Shown here: positions 7,756 through 16,312 of the stretch, one piece after another
Numbering within the stretch: position 1 is the stretch's first letter
Layout of the letters: each line of letters opens with the position of its first letter
NCBI GenBank assembly: GCA_937928405.1
Contig: CALFWZ010000149.1
Span: 1 to 33,890, forward strand
DNA from: an uncultured Saprospiraceae bacterium
GTDB lineage: Bacteria > Bacteroidota > Bacteroidia > Chitinophagales > Saprospiraceae
Direction of reading: 5' to 3'
DNA length: 33,890 bases
Position numbers and translations under genes: made by a program
The notes under the pieces: model-generated
The model's input: the letters and a program-made list of their open reading frames with translations, nothing else
What the model was told of the DNA's origin: nothing
Databases searched by the model: none

Positions 7756-9435
7756 ATGGATATAGTATCAATGATCATTGCATTTGTTGTCGGAGTAGTT
7801 ATTTCCTTCTTCGGTGCCAAGTCAATGCTAGGTAAAGGTAACGACGCCCGTATCAATGATCTCAACGGCCAGGCCGATAAAACCCTTGCTGATGCACGTG
7901 CAGCTGCCACTCGTATTACCGAGGAAGCCGAACGTAAAGCAAAGGGAATTGTCAGTAAAGCAGAAAAGAAAAATGAAGAGGTAAAACAGCGAAAAATTAA
8001 AGAAGCTAAAAAGAAATTTGCGGATCTAAAATCTAATTTCGAATCAGAAAAAATTGAACATAAAAAAGAACTCAAGGAACGGGCTCAATCCGTCGTTGAT
8101 AAAGAGTCTGCTTTAAAAGAAAAAGAAATTGAGATTCGAACAAAGCAAAAAGAATTTAAAAATCGCGAAGCTGAACTTGAACAAACCGCTTCTGAAAATA
8201 AAGCGATTCGTGAAAACCTCGATAAGCAGGTGAAAATCGTCGCTAAGAAAAAAGAAGAACTTGACCTAGCCAACGAAGAACGTATCCGCTTACTTGAAAA
8301 TATTGCTAAACTAACGGAATCCGAAGCCAAAGAACAAATCCTAGAAGCAGTACGAGCAAAAGCTGAAACAGACGCCATGTCTATCAGAAAAGAAGTGGTC
8401 CAAGCTGCGCAAAGTACGGCCAACAAAGAAGCTAAAAAAGTTGTTATCCAATCTATTCAGCGAATGTGTGCTGAATTTACGATTGAAAATACGGTATCTG
8501 TTTTTCCATTAGAATCTGATGATTTAAAAGGACAAATTATCGGACGAGAAGGTCGAAATATTCGAGCCATCGAAGCCGCTACCGGAGCAGAAATCGTGGT
8601 AGACGATACGCCTGAAGCGATCGTTATTTCCAGTTTTGATCCTATCCGTCGAGAAGTTTGTCGCTTATCGCTCAAGCGATTGGTCGCAGATGGAAGAATT
8701 CACCCAGCTCGCATCGAAGAAGTGGTAGCGAAGACTCGAAAGCAACTCGATGAACAGATCGTTGAAATAGGAGAACGTACGGTTATTGAATTAGACATCC
8801 ACGGACTCAATCCTTATTTGGTCAAAATGGTTGGACGAATGCGTTTCCGTTCTTCTTACGGACAAAATCTTCTCAAGCACTCTATCGAAACAGCCAACCT
8901 CTGTGGCATCATGGCAGCAGAATTAGGACTGTCTAATAAAGATGCAAAATTAGCAAAGCGTGCTGGACTGCTCCACGATATTGGAAAGGTAGCAGAAGAA
9001 GAAACGGAATTATCACACGCTATTTTGGGCATGAAGCTTTGTGAAAAATACAAAGAGTCAGATATCGTTGCCAATGCAGTAGGTGCTCACCACGATGAAG
9101 TAGAAATGACCAATATGGTATCGCCTATCGTTCAGGCCTGTGATGCTATTTCTGGTGCTCGTCCTGGTGCTCGTCGTGAAATTTTGGAAAGTTATATGAA
9201 GCGAATCGGCGAACTAGAAGAAATCGCCATGGCCCACGAAGGTGTGCAAAAAGCCTATGCCATGCAGGCTGGTCGTGAATTGAGAGTGATGGTCGAAAGC
9301 GAAAAAGTATCTGATCAATATGCTGATGATTTGGCATTTATGATTTCTGAAAAAATTCAGGATGAAATGCAGTATCCTGGTCAAATCAAAGTGACCGTGA
9401 TCCGCGAAAAACGGGCTGTTTCGTTTGCTCGGTAA
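7756..9435 (+). CDS. rny: Ribonuclease Y
   Basis: A 559-residue RNase Y, a membrane-anchored endoribonuclease that starts mRNA decay. Visible in order: an N-terminal membrane helix (residues 1-20, MIIAFVVGVVISFFGA); a long charged coiled coil (about 30-210); a KH domain with the GREG loop (IIGREGRNIRAIEAATGAE, near 262-280); and an HD domain with LLKHSIETANL and the metal-binding pair in LLHDIGK (near 405). The length is close to other family members (about 510-560). It is the last gene of the pheT-zapA-rny block and is followed by a strong terminator. Position and motifs leave little doubt. Confidence 0.96.
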   Translation: MDIVSMIIAFVVGVVISFFGAKSMLGKGNDARINDLNGQADKTLADARAAATRITEEAERKAKGIVSKAEKKNEEVKQRKIKEAKKKFADLKSNFESEKIEHKKELKERAQSVVDKESALKEKEIEIRTKQKEFKNREAELEQTASENKAIRENLDKQVKIVAKKKEELDLANEERIRLLENIAKLTESEAKEQILEAVRAKAETDAMSIRKEVVQAAQSTANKEAKKVVIQSIQRMCAEFTIENTVSVFPLESDDLKGQIIGREGRNIRAIEAATGAEIVVDDTPEAIVISSFDPIRREVCRLSLKRLVADGRIHPARIEEVVAKTRKQLDEQIVEIGERTVIELDIHGLNPYLVKMVGRMRFRSSYGQNLLKHSIETANLCGIMAAELGLSNKDAKLAKRAGLLHDIGKVAEEETELSHAILGMKLCEKYKESDIVANAVGAHHDEVEMTNMVSPIVQACDAISGARPGARREILESYMKRIGELEEIAMAHEGVQKAYAMQAGRELRVMVESEKVSDQYADDLAFMISEKIQDEMQYPGQIKVTVIREKRAVSFAR

Positions 9436-9453
9436 ATAATAAAAAATAGGTTT

Positions 9454-9497
9454 AAAAGGCCCCGTCTCAACTTAAAGTCGAGACGGGGCCTTTTTTT
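9454..9497 (+). terminator. Very strong terminator after rny
   Basis: GGCCCCGTCTC (9458-9468) and GAGACGGGGCC (9480-9490) form an 11-bp GC-rich stem, extended by AAAA/TTTT, with an 11-nt loop and seven Ts (9491-9497). It isolates the housekeeping block from the polysaccharide locus. Confidence 0.95.
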
Positions 9498-9609
9498 GTT
9501 AGAACTCCTTTTCTAATTCATTTATCATACAGAGGGCTTTGGTACAAATTTTGACTTTGTCTAATGTGAAATAGTATTTAAGATATCCACTTTGTTAAGA
9601 AGAAATGCT

Positions 9610-9653
9610 CTGAATCAAAGGTAAATTACTGAAAATTAGTGATTTAGATTCAG
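9610..9653 (+). promoter_or_regulatory. Two-tier hairpin in the leader of the polysaccharide locus
   Basis: CTGAATC (9610-9616) pairs with GATTCAG (9647-9653). Inside, AATTACT (9624-9630) pairs with AGTGATT (9638-9644) around the loop GAAAATT. It lies 46 bp before the first gene of the exopolysaccharide locus and could be a translational control element or a cruciform operator. It does not match a riboswitch class I know. Confidence 0.4.
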
Positions 9654-9699
9654 GGATGCCTACTAATAAAACGACCGGCTTTGGTTCGGTAATGTTACT

Positions 9700-11841
9700 A
9701 TGAGTAAATATTCCCCCGATACGTTAGGTATCGAATATAGAATGTCAGGTCTTTCGATCTGGTTTTTGCGACTCTTTTTGTCGTTGCTGCTCTTCGGAGG
9801 AGGACTTCAATTATCCGCACAAGCCACAGACGATCCTGTGGTAGAAAGAATCAGTAAGGATATCCTTACTTTGATTAGAAAAAATCTCAATCGTCAGGCG
9901 ACCTCAATTGAGCGGACCAATCTGGAACCGGCTGATCGCTTATTTAATATCACCGAACCCAACCTTGATCTGACCAGCAAAGATCAGATTTTCCACCATA
10001 AGATTCAAAAACTTAAAAAAGATATTGGCGTCAATCTAAAGGCCCAGCATTTCATCAATCATGATCAAAGCTTTGATGCCGAAGATGGAACGGATGGGAA
10101 TCTGAGCGGTTCTCGGACAAGGGTAGGGGTTGAATGGAATATTCTGCGGGAAGGCTGGTTAGGTAATCAGCAAAAAGCGAAACGTCTAGACGATCAACGA
10201 AAATTAGATAATTTAAAATTTGCTCTGGATAATAATGATAGTAAACTCTATTATCGTTTTAACCTGATGATTTATTTATTCAATCAAGAAAAAATAAAAT
10301 TATTAGCAGCACGAGAAGCTCAGTTGATTGAACAGCAGAAATTGCTCTATCAGGTTTATTTTTTGAAAGGAATTTTATACGAAGAAATTATCGACATCAA
10401 AAGCCGTATCGAACAGGTCAAAGTTCAATTAAAAAATTATCGAGATTATAACGAATGGTTTGAGTCTACCTTAGGTGAAAACCAAATTGACACCGATTTT
10501 GCAATCGCAGAATTGCCAGTTCTACACGTCAATCTAGATTATCTATTGCATGAAAATTCAAAAGAAGTATTACTAGATTCCATTCAGCAACTAGAGCAAA
10601 AGATTGCCTTCGGAGCAGATCGAGCGATCAATGATATTTCTTTGCGCGTTCAGGCATATCGAAACTTAAATCATTTTAGTGATGAATTAAGAGATACTCG
10701 AAAATTCAATTCTATTGGGGTTGGACTCAGTGTACCGATTGAACTTTTGTTTAATAAAAAAACAAAAAACAATATTGCCTACGCCAAAATCCAAAATCGA
10801 CAACATTTCAATAATTATGAAGCCCTGAATACTTCTTCGGAAATTATCAATTATTACTACGAGTATAATTATAAGATGAAAACCTATATGGAGTTTCTCC
10901 ATAAGGAAATGTTATATCGTGAAAAAATCAGAGTAGAAACCGTCAATCAAAAAAATTATCACGATATATATCGTTCCTTGCGGATTTTACGACACCTAGA
11001 TATTATGCGAAATATTCAGGCCGAGATGCTGGATTTAAAGCAACAGATGTATCTTTTGTTATTAAAGATATACGGAAAGACCCATTATGAAACCATTCAG
11101 AATTTTGTTCGTCCGCTGGATGTTACTGACTTCTACCAAAGACTACCTGCGGATCGATTGATGATGATCACAGCAAAAGATTTAGAAGCGAATAGCGCCG
11201 AATTTATTCGAGATTATTTGACCACCAATGGTATCCGAAGAATCGTTCTAGCACCCAACTTAGACGGAAAAAATCCAAAAGTGCTTGGCTTGAAAAAAGC
11301 AGTAAATGGCAGAAAAATTCAATTAGCTAGAAAATTTACTGGGAGTGAATTATTGAATAACACCAATCCATCCGGGGCCCTCGCTTACGCGTTGTCGGCA
11401 GAAAGATTTGACGGTGTCGTACTAGATTTTTCAAATTATAAAACTACTGCACAACGTTCAGAAGTACAGACTTTTTTGATAGATCAATTTGAATTATTCA
11501 GTGATCGTTCTTCTGCTGATGAAGAGACCTTCCGGTATCAGATTGCTTTAGCACCTGGATATCCTATCGAGTTTTTAAACGCCTTGGCTAGAATGGTGGA
11601 CTTGATCAGTTTTAAAGTGGAAGAACCTCAGCAACTCGATTATTTCGAAGTATTAAGCGACAATGGATTTAGTGGAATGAGTAAAGTAGGGATTGATATC
11701 GAAAAGAAAAATTTCCGAGATCGCGTAGAACTAGAAGCTTACATTGACATGATTAAAAACGTTTACGAAATAAATTATATCACCCTTAATGGCCTAAATG
11801 AATTTTTGGACATTGATACTAAAACAATTATTAAGAAGTAG
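9700..11841 (+). CDS. TolC-like outer-membrane protein with extra C-terminal domain
   Basis: A 713-residue protein. The signal peptide begins best at Met15 (9742, MSGLSIWFLRLFLSLLLFGGG, cleavage near LSAQ); the longer start at 9700 adds 14 residues. Residues about 45-465 have the long amphipathic helices, two related halves and short strand segments of outer-membrane efflux (TolC) proteins (for example RVGVEWNILREGW and SIGVGLSVPIELLFNKKTKN). Residues about 470-713 are an added alpha/beta domain with repeated strand-helix units and FDGVVLDFSNY near 570, recalling (beta/alpha)8 glycosidase-like folds, though the usual acidic catalytic pair is not evident. It is the first gene of a locus with an HlyD-like adaptor and a processive synthase, so it probably exports the polymer. 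The TolC part is moderately firm; the tail domain is unassigned. Confidence 0.65.
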   Translation: MSKYSPDTLGIEYRMSGLSIWFLRLFLSLLLFGGGLQLSAQATDDPVVERISKDILTLIRKNLNRQATSIERTNLEPADRLFNITEPNLDLTSKDQIFHHKIQKLKKDIGVNLKAQHFINHDQSFDAEDGTDGNLSGSRTRVGVEWNILREGWLGNQQKAKRLDDQRKLDNLKFALDNNDSKLYYRFNLMIYLFNQEKIKLLAAREAQLIEQQKLLYQVYFLKGILYEEIIDIKSRIEQVKVQLKNYRDYNEWFESTLGENQIDTDFAIAELPVLHVNLDYLLHENSKEVLLDSIQQLEQKIAFGADRAINDISLRVQAYRNLNHFSDELRDTRKFNSIGVGLSVPIELLFNKKTKNNIAYAKIQNRQHFNNYEALNTSSEIINYYYEYNYKMKTYMEFLHKEMLYREKIRVETVNQKNYHDIYRSLRILRHLDIMRNIQAEMLDLKQQMYLLLLKIYGKTHYETIQNFVRPLDVTDFYQRLPADRLMMITAKDLEANSAEFIRDYLTTNGIRRIVLAPNLDGKNPKVLGLKKAVNGRKIQLARKFTGSELLNNTNPSGALAYALSAERFDGVVLDFSNYKTTAQRSEVQTFLIDQFELFSDRSSADEETFRYQIALAPGYPIEFLNALARMVDLISFKVEEPQQLDYFEVLSDNGFSGMSKVGIDIEKKNFRDRVELEAYIDMIKNVYEINYITLNGLNEFLDIDTKTIIKK

Positions 11842-11856
11842 GAACTCTAAAAATGA

Positions 11857-11957
11857 GAGACGGCTCTAATTTTTCTCTCGGACTAGCGCAGGCAGTAGCG
11901 ACCGCAGGAAGCGAATAACAAAGCTAATACGAGAATAAAAAAAATTAGAAGAGTCTC
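11857..11957. repeat. Imperfect long hairpin between TolC-like and HlyD-like genes
   Basis: GAGAC/GTCTC form the ends (11857-11861 and 11953-11957), and TCTAATTTTT (11865-11874) pairs exactly with 11940-11949. Similar strings flank the element on the same strand: GAACTCTAAAAATGA at 11842-11856 and GAACTCAAAAATATATGA starting at 11958. They could be a degraded target duplication. The loop is GC-richer than its surroundings (GCAGGCAGTAGCGACCGCAG). It may be a small mobile repeat or an mRNA processing/stability hairpin within the operon. Confidence 0.5.
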
Positions 11958-11971
11958 GAACTCAAAAATAT

Positions 11972-13069
11972 ATGAAGAGCTTTACCGGATTCAAGTACCA
12001 GCAATCGGTCTTAAAGACTGTGGACGAACCGCCCGTTAAGAAGAAATTCAACTGGGACCGGTTCTCCTTTTTGTGCGTGTTGGCACTTATGTTCGTGTAT
12101 ATTGGATATCGTATTTATAATAAAGTAACTTTTATTAAAGTACACGGTCAAGTGATTTTAGATAAGATGGCGGTAAACTTTACGGATGATATTCGATTGG
12201 AAGAAATCTGTGTAGTCGAAGGAGATGAAATTAATAGTGGAGATACTTTGTTTGTCTATACATTTGAAGATCAGGCGCATGTTGAAAATCAAATAAAAAA
12301 TATTACGCATAATATCAACTCAGGAGGTGATAACACAAAATGGTATGATCGAGAGATTTTGAATGTAAAAAGGCAGATAGCGATTAAAAGAAGTGAACAG
12401 AAAGGTGTTGGGGTCAGGTTAGCAGGAAAAAAATTAGAGCGGAAAGAACAAGAAAAACAAATTCTTTTAGGGGTGGATGTAGCCTATAAACTACCGCCCA
12501 TTGATTCGGATATTATTCGTTTTGAGACAGATCATGAAGCCTATGGTCGGGAAATAAAAATTTTAAAAAATCATCTTTATTTATTACGAAAACAGCAAAA
12601 AACATTGGCCGCTGCAGATCAAGATAAGGTGAGACGCAAGGTCAGTCAAAGTATGGAATATCGCAATTCCATTTATTATTATGCTTCTCCCGTCAGTGGA
12701 GAAATCGGACAAATCAATAATAGTCCCAATGAAGTGTGTTATAAAGCAAAGGATGTAATGGTAATTCATCAGCTTGAAAATCTAAAAATCAAAGCCTATT
12801 TCCATCAGAGTTTATATCAGGAAATCAAACTTGGAGAAGAGGTAGAGATAGAATTTCCAGATGGAACGATCGGTCGAGGAGTCATCAATAATTTTTATGT
12901 TTCCACCTATGAATTGCCCGCAGAATTTCAAAAAAGGTACGAACCAGTAGAGCGTAGAATTGTGGTAGATGTACTCCCACTCAATCTGCACGAAGCGGCT
13001 TTATGGATCGGATATTACAAAATGGCAGTGACCGTGGTTAAGAAAAAGACCAATCGGTACGACTTTTGA
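11972..13069 (+). CDS. HlyD-like periplasmic adaptor (membrane fusion) protein
   Basis: A 365-residue protein: a short cytoplasmic start, one membrane helix (about 31-47, FSFLCVLALMFVYIGYRIY), then a periplasmic part. A first half-lipoyl segment (VHGQVILDKMAVNFTDDIRLEEICVVEGDEINSGDTLF) is followed by a helical hairpin (about 100-220) and a second half-lipoyl segment YYYASPVSGEIGQINN with a beta-barrel (EEVEIEFPDG). This is the HlyD/EmrA adaptor layout. With a GT2 synthase downstream and a TolC-like gene upstream it probably links synthase and outer-membrane channel, comparable to BgsB next to the mixed-linkage beta-glucan synthase BgsA of Sinorhizobium, or to the adaptor part of Alg44. No ABC transporter is encoded nearby, which argues against classical type I protein secretion. 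Confidence 0.72.
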   Translation: MKSFTGFKYQQSVLKTVDEPPVKKKFNWDRFSFLCVLALMFVYIGYRIYNKVTFIKVHGQVILDKMAVNFTDDIRLEEICVVEGDEINSGDTLFVYTFEDQAHVENQIKNITHNINSGGDNTKWYDREILNVKRQIAIKRSEQKGVGVRLAGKKLERKEQEKQILLGVDVAYKLPPIDSDIIRFETDHEAYGREIKILKNHLYLLRKQQKTLAAADQDKVRRKVSQSMEYRNSIYYYASPVSGEIGQINNSPNEVCYKAKDVMVIHQLENLKIKAYFHQSLYQEIKLGEEVEIEFPDGTIGRGVINNFYVSTYELPAEFQKRYEPVERRIVVDVLPLNLHEAALWIGYYKMAVTVVKKKTNRYDF

Positions 13070-13164
13070 CATATTTAAGTACTTAGACGAATGTCTATAT
13101 CCTTTTCAGTATAACCACCGGAGACTTCCAACAAATACAAAACCATTCCCTTCCCCCACCTTGA

Positions 13165-13183
13165 CGTATAGCACTGCTATACG
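13165..13183. other. Perfect 8-bp hairpin between adaptor and zinc-ribbon genes
   Basis: CGTATAGC (13165-13172) and GCTATACG (13176-13183) flank a 3-nt loop ACT. No T-run follows, so simple termination is unlikely. It lies in a 159-bp gap inside the polysaccharide locus and may set transcript stability or be a dispersed palindrome. Confidence 0.55.
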
Positions 13184-13228
13184 CAAACCGCCTTTTACTT
13201 TTATTTAGTGTGTCTTTAACAAAATAAT

Positions 13229-14617
13229 ATGCTGGCAATCAATAAGATCAATAAGCAGGCGCTCATCGAATATGAGGATTTTCTCTTCATGTACGTCGAA
13301 GAAGAAGAAGCTTTTGATAGTGAAAAAATATTTTATGTAGATGCGATTATTATCAATTCTTCCGAAACCAGTTTATTTGAAAAAGTACTAAGGGTAACGC
13401 GTACGCATTACGATGCAGAGATTTATCTCAAGCCTATTTTTTGTGTGCAATATGAAGGACTACCGCTGCAGGTAATTGAGCGTTGCGATGGATTGACGGA
13501 TGTCACCCAGTATCAAAAAATTGCACGGACCACTCGAGAGATTAAGCAGCATATTGATAAACTATTTTTACAGCAAAAATTTCCATCTAATGAATTTGGG
13601 GTGCTCTATAAAATGATGCAGTATCTGTATACCCGCAATCACGACCTAGAGCCTTTTGTGGATAGACATGCTCGATTGAGTTATACTTATCCCTTTGTGA
13701 GTCTGCAGTTGGAAGATGAAGAACAAAATAAAATTCTTGAGATTTTAAAACAAGGAGTGCGAGATGGTTTTTTACGAGAGGAGAAAATGTTGGATAAAAT
13801 ACATGTTTGTGATACCTGTCATAGTGCGCACCACAATATCCGGGAAACCTGCCTCCATTGTAACGGAATAGACCTAAAAGTACAGGATCTTATTCATCAT
13901 TTTCAGTGCGCTTATATTGGACCAGAAACAGATTTTATGCAAGAATATACGGATGACTTGATCTGTCCTAAATGTCAAAAAATATTGCGACATATCGGAG
14001 TAGATTATGACAAGCCATCTCATATTTTTAATTGTAATACCTGTAGTGAACATTTCCAGAATCCGGTCTTTACTTACAATTGTGTAGACTGCGGTAAAGT
14101 AAGTGATATCAGACATTTGCAGGAGCATTTGATTAAAAAAATCTCTCTTACGGCAAAAGGGAAACAGTTGGTATTAAGTGGGTTGCCAAAGAAAAATTAT
14201 GAATCACAAGGTAGCAACAAAGAGATTACTGGTGTTTATGAATTAAGTGTTTTTAAAAATATTTTACAACAAGAAAAAGCACGGACGAGATTCAATCCGG
14301 GTAGGACCTTTTTTGGAAAAGTAACGGTGGTAGATGCACAACTGAATAGCATTAGTTGGAAAGAAAAAATGGTCTTGCGGGACGAATTGGCAGGTGAACT
14401 TAAGAGTTATCTCAAGGATTATGATAAGGTTACGGCGGTAAGTGCCGGAGAGTTTTATTTTTTAAAATTAGAATCTACAGAAGAAAAAATAGCAAAACTT
14501 GAGGAGTTGATTGTATTCAACCTAGAAGCACTTGTAAAAAGCAATGTAAAAGATAGTCAAGTAGTTGTTTCGGTTGAAATTCAGGCAGTTTTTCACGATC
14601 AAACCGTTGAGTTCTAG
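13229..14617 (+). CDS. TackOD1-like zinc-ribbon protein with degenerate GGDEF-like domain
   Basis: A 462-residue soluble protein. Residues about 30-75 (FYVDAIIINSS..., IYLKPIF) look like a reduced receiver-like alpha/beta unit. Residues 190-290 carry five CxxC pairs or near-pairs (194/197, 208/211, 246/249, 269/272, 285/288), plus Cys227 in LIHHFQC, the pattern I associate with the TackOD1 output domain. Residues about 335-460 follow a GGDEF plan (FKNILQQEKARTRF, later DYDKVTAVSAGEFYFL), with SAGEF at 405-409 in place of GGDEF and no conserved metal-binding Asp evident. It is therefore probably a non-catalytic nucleotide sensor or scaffold. It lies 11 bp upstream of the GT2 gene, so it may control that synthase. 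The zinc ribbons are visible; the signalling role is inference. Confidence 0.62.
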   Translation: MLAINKINKQALIEYEDFLFMYVEEEEAFDSEKIFYVDAIIINSSETSLFEKVLRVTRTHYDAEIYLKPIFCVQYEGLPLQVIERCDGLTDVTQYQKIARTTREIKQHIDKLFLQQKFPSNEFGVLYKMMQYLYTRNHDLEPFVDRHARLSYTYPFVSLQLEDEEQNKILEILKQGVRDGFLREEKMLDKIHVCDTCHSAHHNIRETCLHCNGIDLKVQDLIHHFQCAYIGPETDFMQEYTDDLICPKCQKILRHIGVDYDKPSHIFNCNTCSEHFQNPVFTYNCVDCGKVSDIRHLQEHLIKKISLTAKGKQLVLSGLPKKNYESQGSNKEITGVYELSVFKNILQQEKARTRFNPGRTFFGKVTVVDAQLNSISWKEKMVLRDELAGELKSYLKDYDKVTAVSAGEFYFLKLESTEEKIAKLEELIVFNLEALVKSNVKDSQVVVSVEIQAVFHDQTVEF

Positions 14618-14628
14618 CATAGTATTAT

Positions 14629-15933
14629 ATGGACTTTATCATAGAATTTTTTAAATATTGGAATTATGTAGGGTTGGGGAAAATGATCCGCATCTTCTGG
14701 TATTTTATTTTCTTTGAATTTGGTCGTTATGTATTATTAGAATTTTGGGTCTTGTTTGTCTATTGGCTCGGCCGGAAAAGAAGAGCTAAAGAATGGGAGG
14801 CAGCTAGACAGGCATTGTATAATGAAATGCCACTGATCTCATTAATCGCACCTGGAAAGAATGAAGGAAAAAATATTTTCAAACTTGTAAAATCACTAAA
14901 CGAACAAACCTACCAAAACGTCGAAGTCATCATCGTGGATGATGGTTCGGATGACGAAACACCGATCATCGGACGCAACCTCGAAAAAAATGGATTGATT
15001 GACCTTTTTATTCGTAACGATATGCGAGGGGGCAAAGCCTCCGCAGCAAACTTGGCGTGGCGGTATTCTCGCGGAAAATTTCTCTTACACTTAGATGCGG
15101 ATTGTTCTTTTGATCGGACTGCCGTGGAGAATATTATCATTCCATTTTATTTAGATCCCGAAATTGGTGGAGTAGGGGGAAATGTAAAAGTCCGGAATGG
15201 GGATGTGAGCCTTTGCGCTCGATTACAATCTATCGAATATCTGAAAAGTATTTCCGTGGGGCGAATCGTTACCTCTTATTTAGGAATTTACCGAATTATC
15301 TCTGGTGCTTTTGGTGCTTTTCGAATGGATGCGCTAAAAAAAATTGGGGTCTGGGATATTGGTCCAGGACTAGATGGAGATATCACCGTTAAGTTGCGAA
15401 AGTCCGGCTATAAAATTCATTTCGAACCAAAGGCAATTTGTCTTACTGCCGTTCCTACTAAATTCAAAGTACTGTGGAAGCAACGTCTACGTTGGAGCAG
15501 ATCATTGGTTCGTTTCCGATTAAGAAAACACTTGGACGTGTTTTTACCTCACAAAAATTGGCGGTGGGGAACTTTCCTTGGGTTTGTAGAAAATGTATTC
15601 TATAATTTTGTCTTGGATATCAAATGGTATATCTACATTATTGATATGATGATTAATTTTTCCTCATGGATTTGGTTTCTCATTCCAATGAATCTCGCCT
15701 TATATATGGTTGCTGGGTTTATGCAGCAATTGTCTCTTTCGCTCTGGTCTGAACGCTCTGAAGATGAGCGAGTCCTTTGGTGGTATGTGCCGCTGATGGT
15801 CTTCTATGTTGCTTTCTTTTTACGATTCTGTCGTACCCTTGCCTATTTCAAAGAGTTTTTCTGGAAGGCCTCTTACCGTGATCCTTGGAATCCACAAAAA
15901 TCTTCTTACCAGGCCTTAAAAAATGGATATTAG
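14629..15933 (+). CDS. Processive GT2 glycosyltransferase (cellulose-synthase-like)
   Basis: A 434-residue membrane synthase. Hydrophobic segments lie at about 21-48, with several more after residue 310. The GT2 core has VDDGSDD (DDG at 104-106), LDADCSFD (DAD at 156-158), the acceptor-site region GLDGDITVKL (249-253 where TED or ED is usual) and QRLRW (285-289, the QxxRW motif of processive synthases). It resembles PgaC/HasA/BcsA-type enzymes, which polymerise a nucleotide sugar and push the chain across the inner membrane. The sugar cannot be told from sequence. It lies 11 bp after the TackOD1-like gene and ends the TolC-HlyD-sensor-synthase locus. No PilZ domain is attached, so any cyclic-dinucleotide control would have to come through the neighbour. 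Confidence 0.85.
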   Translation: MDFIIEFFKYWNYVGLGKMIRIFWYFIFFEFGRYVLLEFWVLFVYWLGRKRRAKEWEAARQALYNEMPLISLIAPGKNEGKNIFKLVKSLNEQTYQNVEVIIVDDGSDDETPIIGRNLEKNGLIDLFIRNDMRGGKASAANLAWRYSRGKFLLHLDADCSFDRTAVENIIIPFYLDPEIGGVGGNVKVRNGDVSLCARLQSIEYLKSISVGRIVTSYLGIYRIISGAFGAFRMDALKKIGVWDIGPGLDGDITVKLRKSGYKIHFEPKAICLTAVPTKFKVLWKQRLRWSRSLVRFRLRKHLDVFLPHKNWRWGTFLGFVENVFYNFVLDIKWYIYIIDMMINFSSWIWFLIPMNLALYMVAGFMQQLSLSLWSERSEDERVLWWYVPLMVFYVAFFLRFCRTLAYFKEFFWKASYRDPWNPQKSSYQALKNGY

Positions 15934-16312
15934 TCCTTTGTAAATATTCCAAATCTAGCCGTTTCATTGATCTAACTGCGAGAGGATTCGGGAATGATGA
16001 GAAAAAGGTGACAATTTGGAAGATTCTATCAGTTCGAAGGTAATTTCGATATTTTTAAACAATTTGAAGGAATCATTTTAAATAAAAGGCTTATATTTGT
16101 AATTAGATACATTGTTATATCTATAATGTATTATGACCTTATTTAATACCCCCTAATCAACCTAATTAGCCCCAAAGTTCCGTTTTATTATTCCTGATTA
16201 TTATTACTCTATTTTCTAACCTTTCGTCAGGAGCTCAGTAATTATTATACCCTCTTACCTTTCGTAAAGAGCTCAAAAAACTCATTTTTAACCCTTCAAA
16301 TTTGTAAATACC
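15934..16312. other. AT-rich spacer, 379 bp, no gene
   Basis: No open frame of note and no convincing terminator for the GT2 gene. TATATTTG at 16092-16099 fits the Bacteroidota -7 consensus, with TTTG at 16063-16066, but the 25-bp gap is too long for confidence. The notable content is the direct repeat listed at 16219-16275. Confidence 0.5.
16219..16275 (+). promoter_or_regulatory. Two 19-bp direct repeats upstream of lipoprotein gene
   Basis: ACCTTTCGTCAGGAGCTCA (16219-16237) and ACCTTTCGTAAAGAGCTCA (16257-16275) match at 17 of 19 positions with a 38-bp repeat distance, ending 37 bp before the lipoprotein start. The spacing and position suit paired regulator sites or a promoter duplication. 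No regulator can be named. Confidence 0.5.

Noticed and set aside
9498..9699. Cyclic-di-GMP riboswitch upstream of the polysaccharide locus
   Set aside because: A hairpin is present but the conserved GGUAGC/GCAAA-type core of class I was not found.
9700..13069. Classical type I protein secretion system
   Set aside because: No ABC transporter or RTX-like substrate gene is present; a GT2 synthase and signalling gene follow instead.
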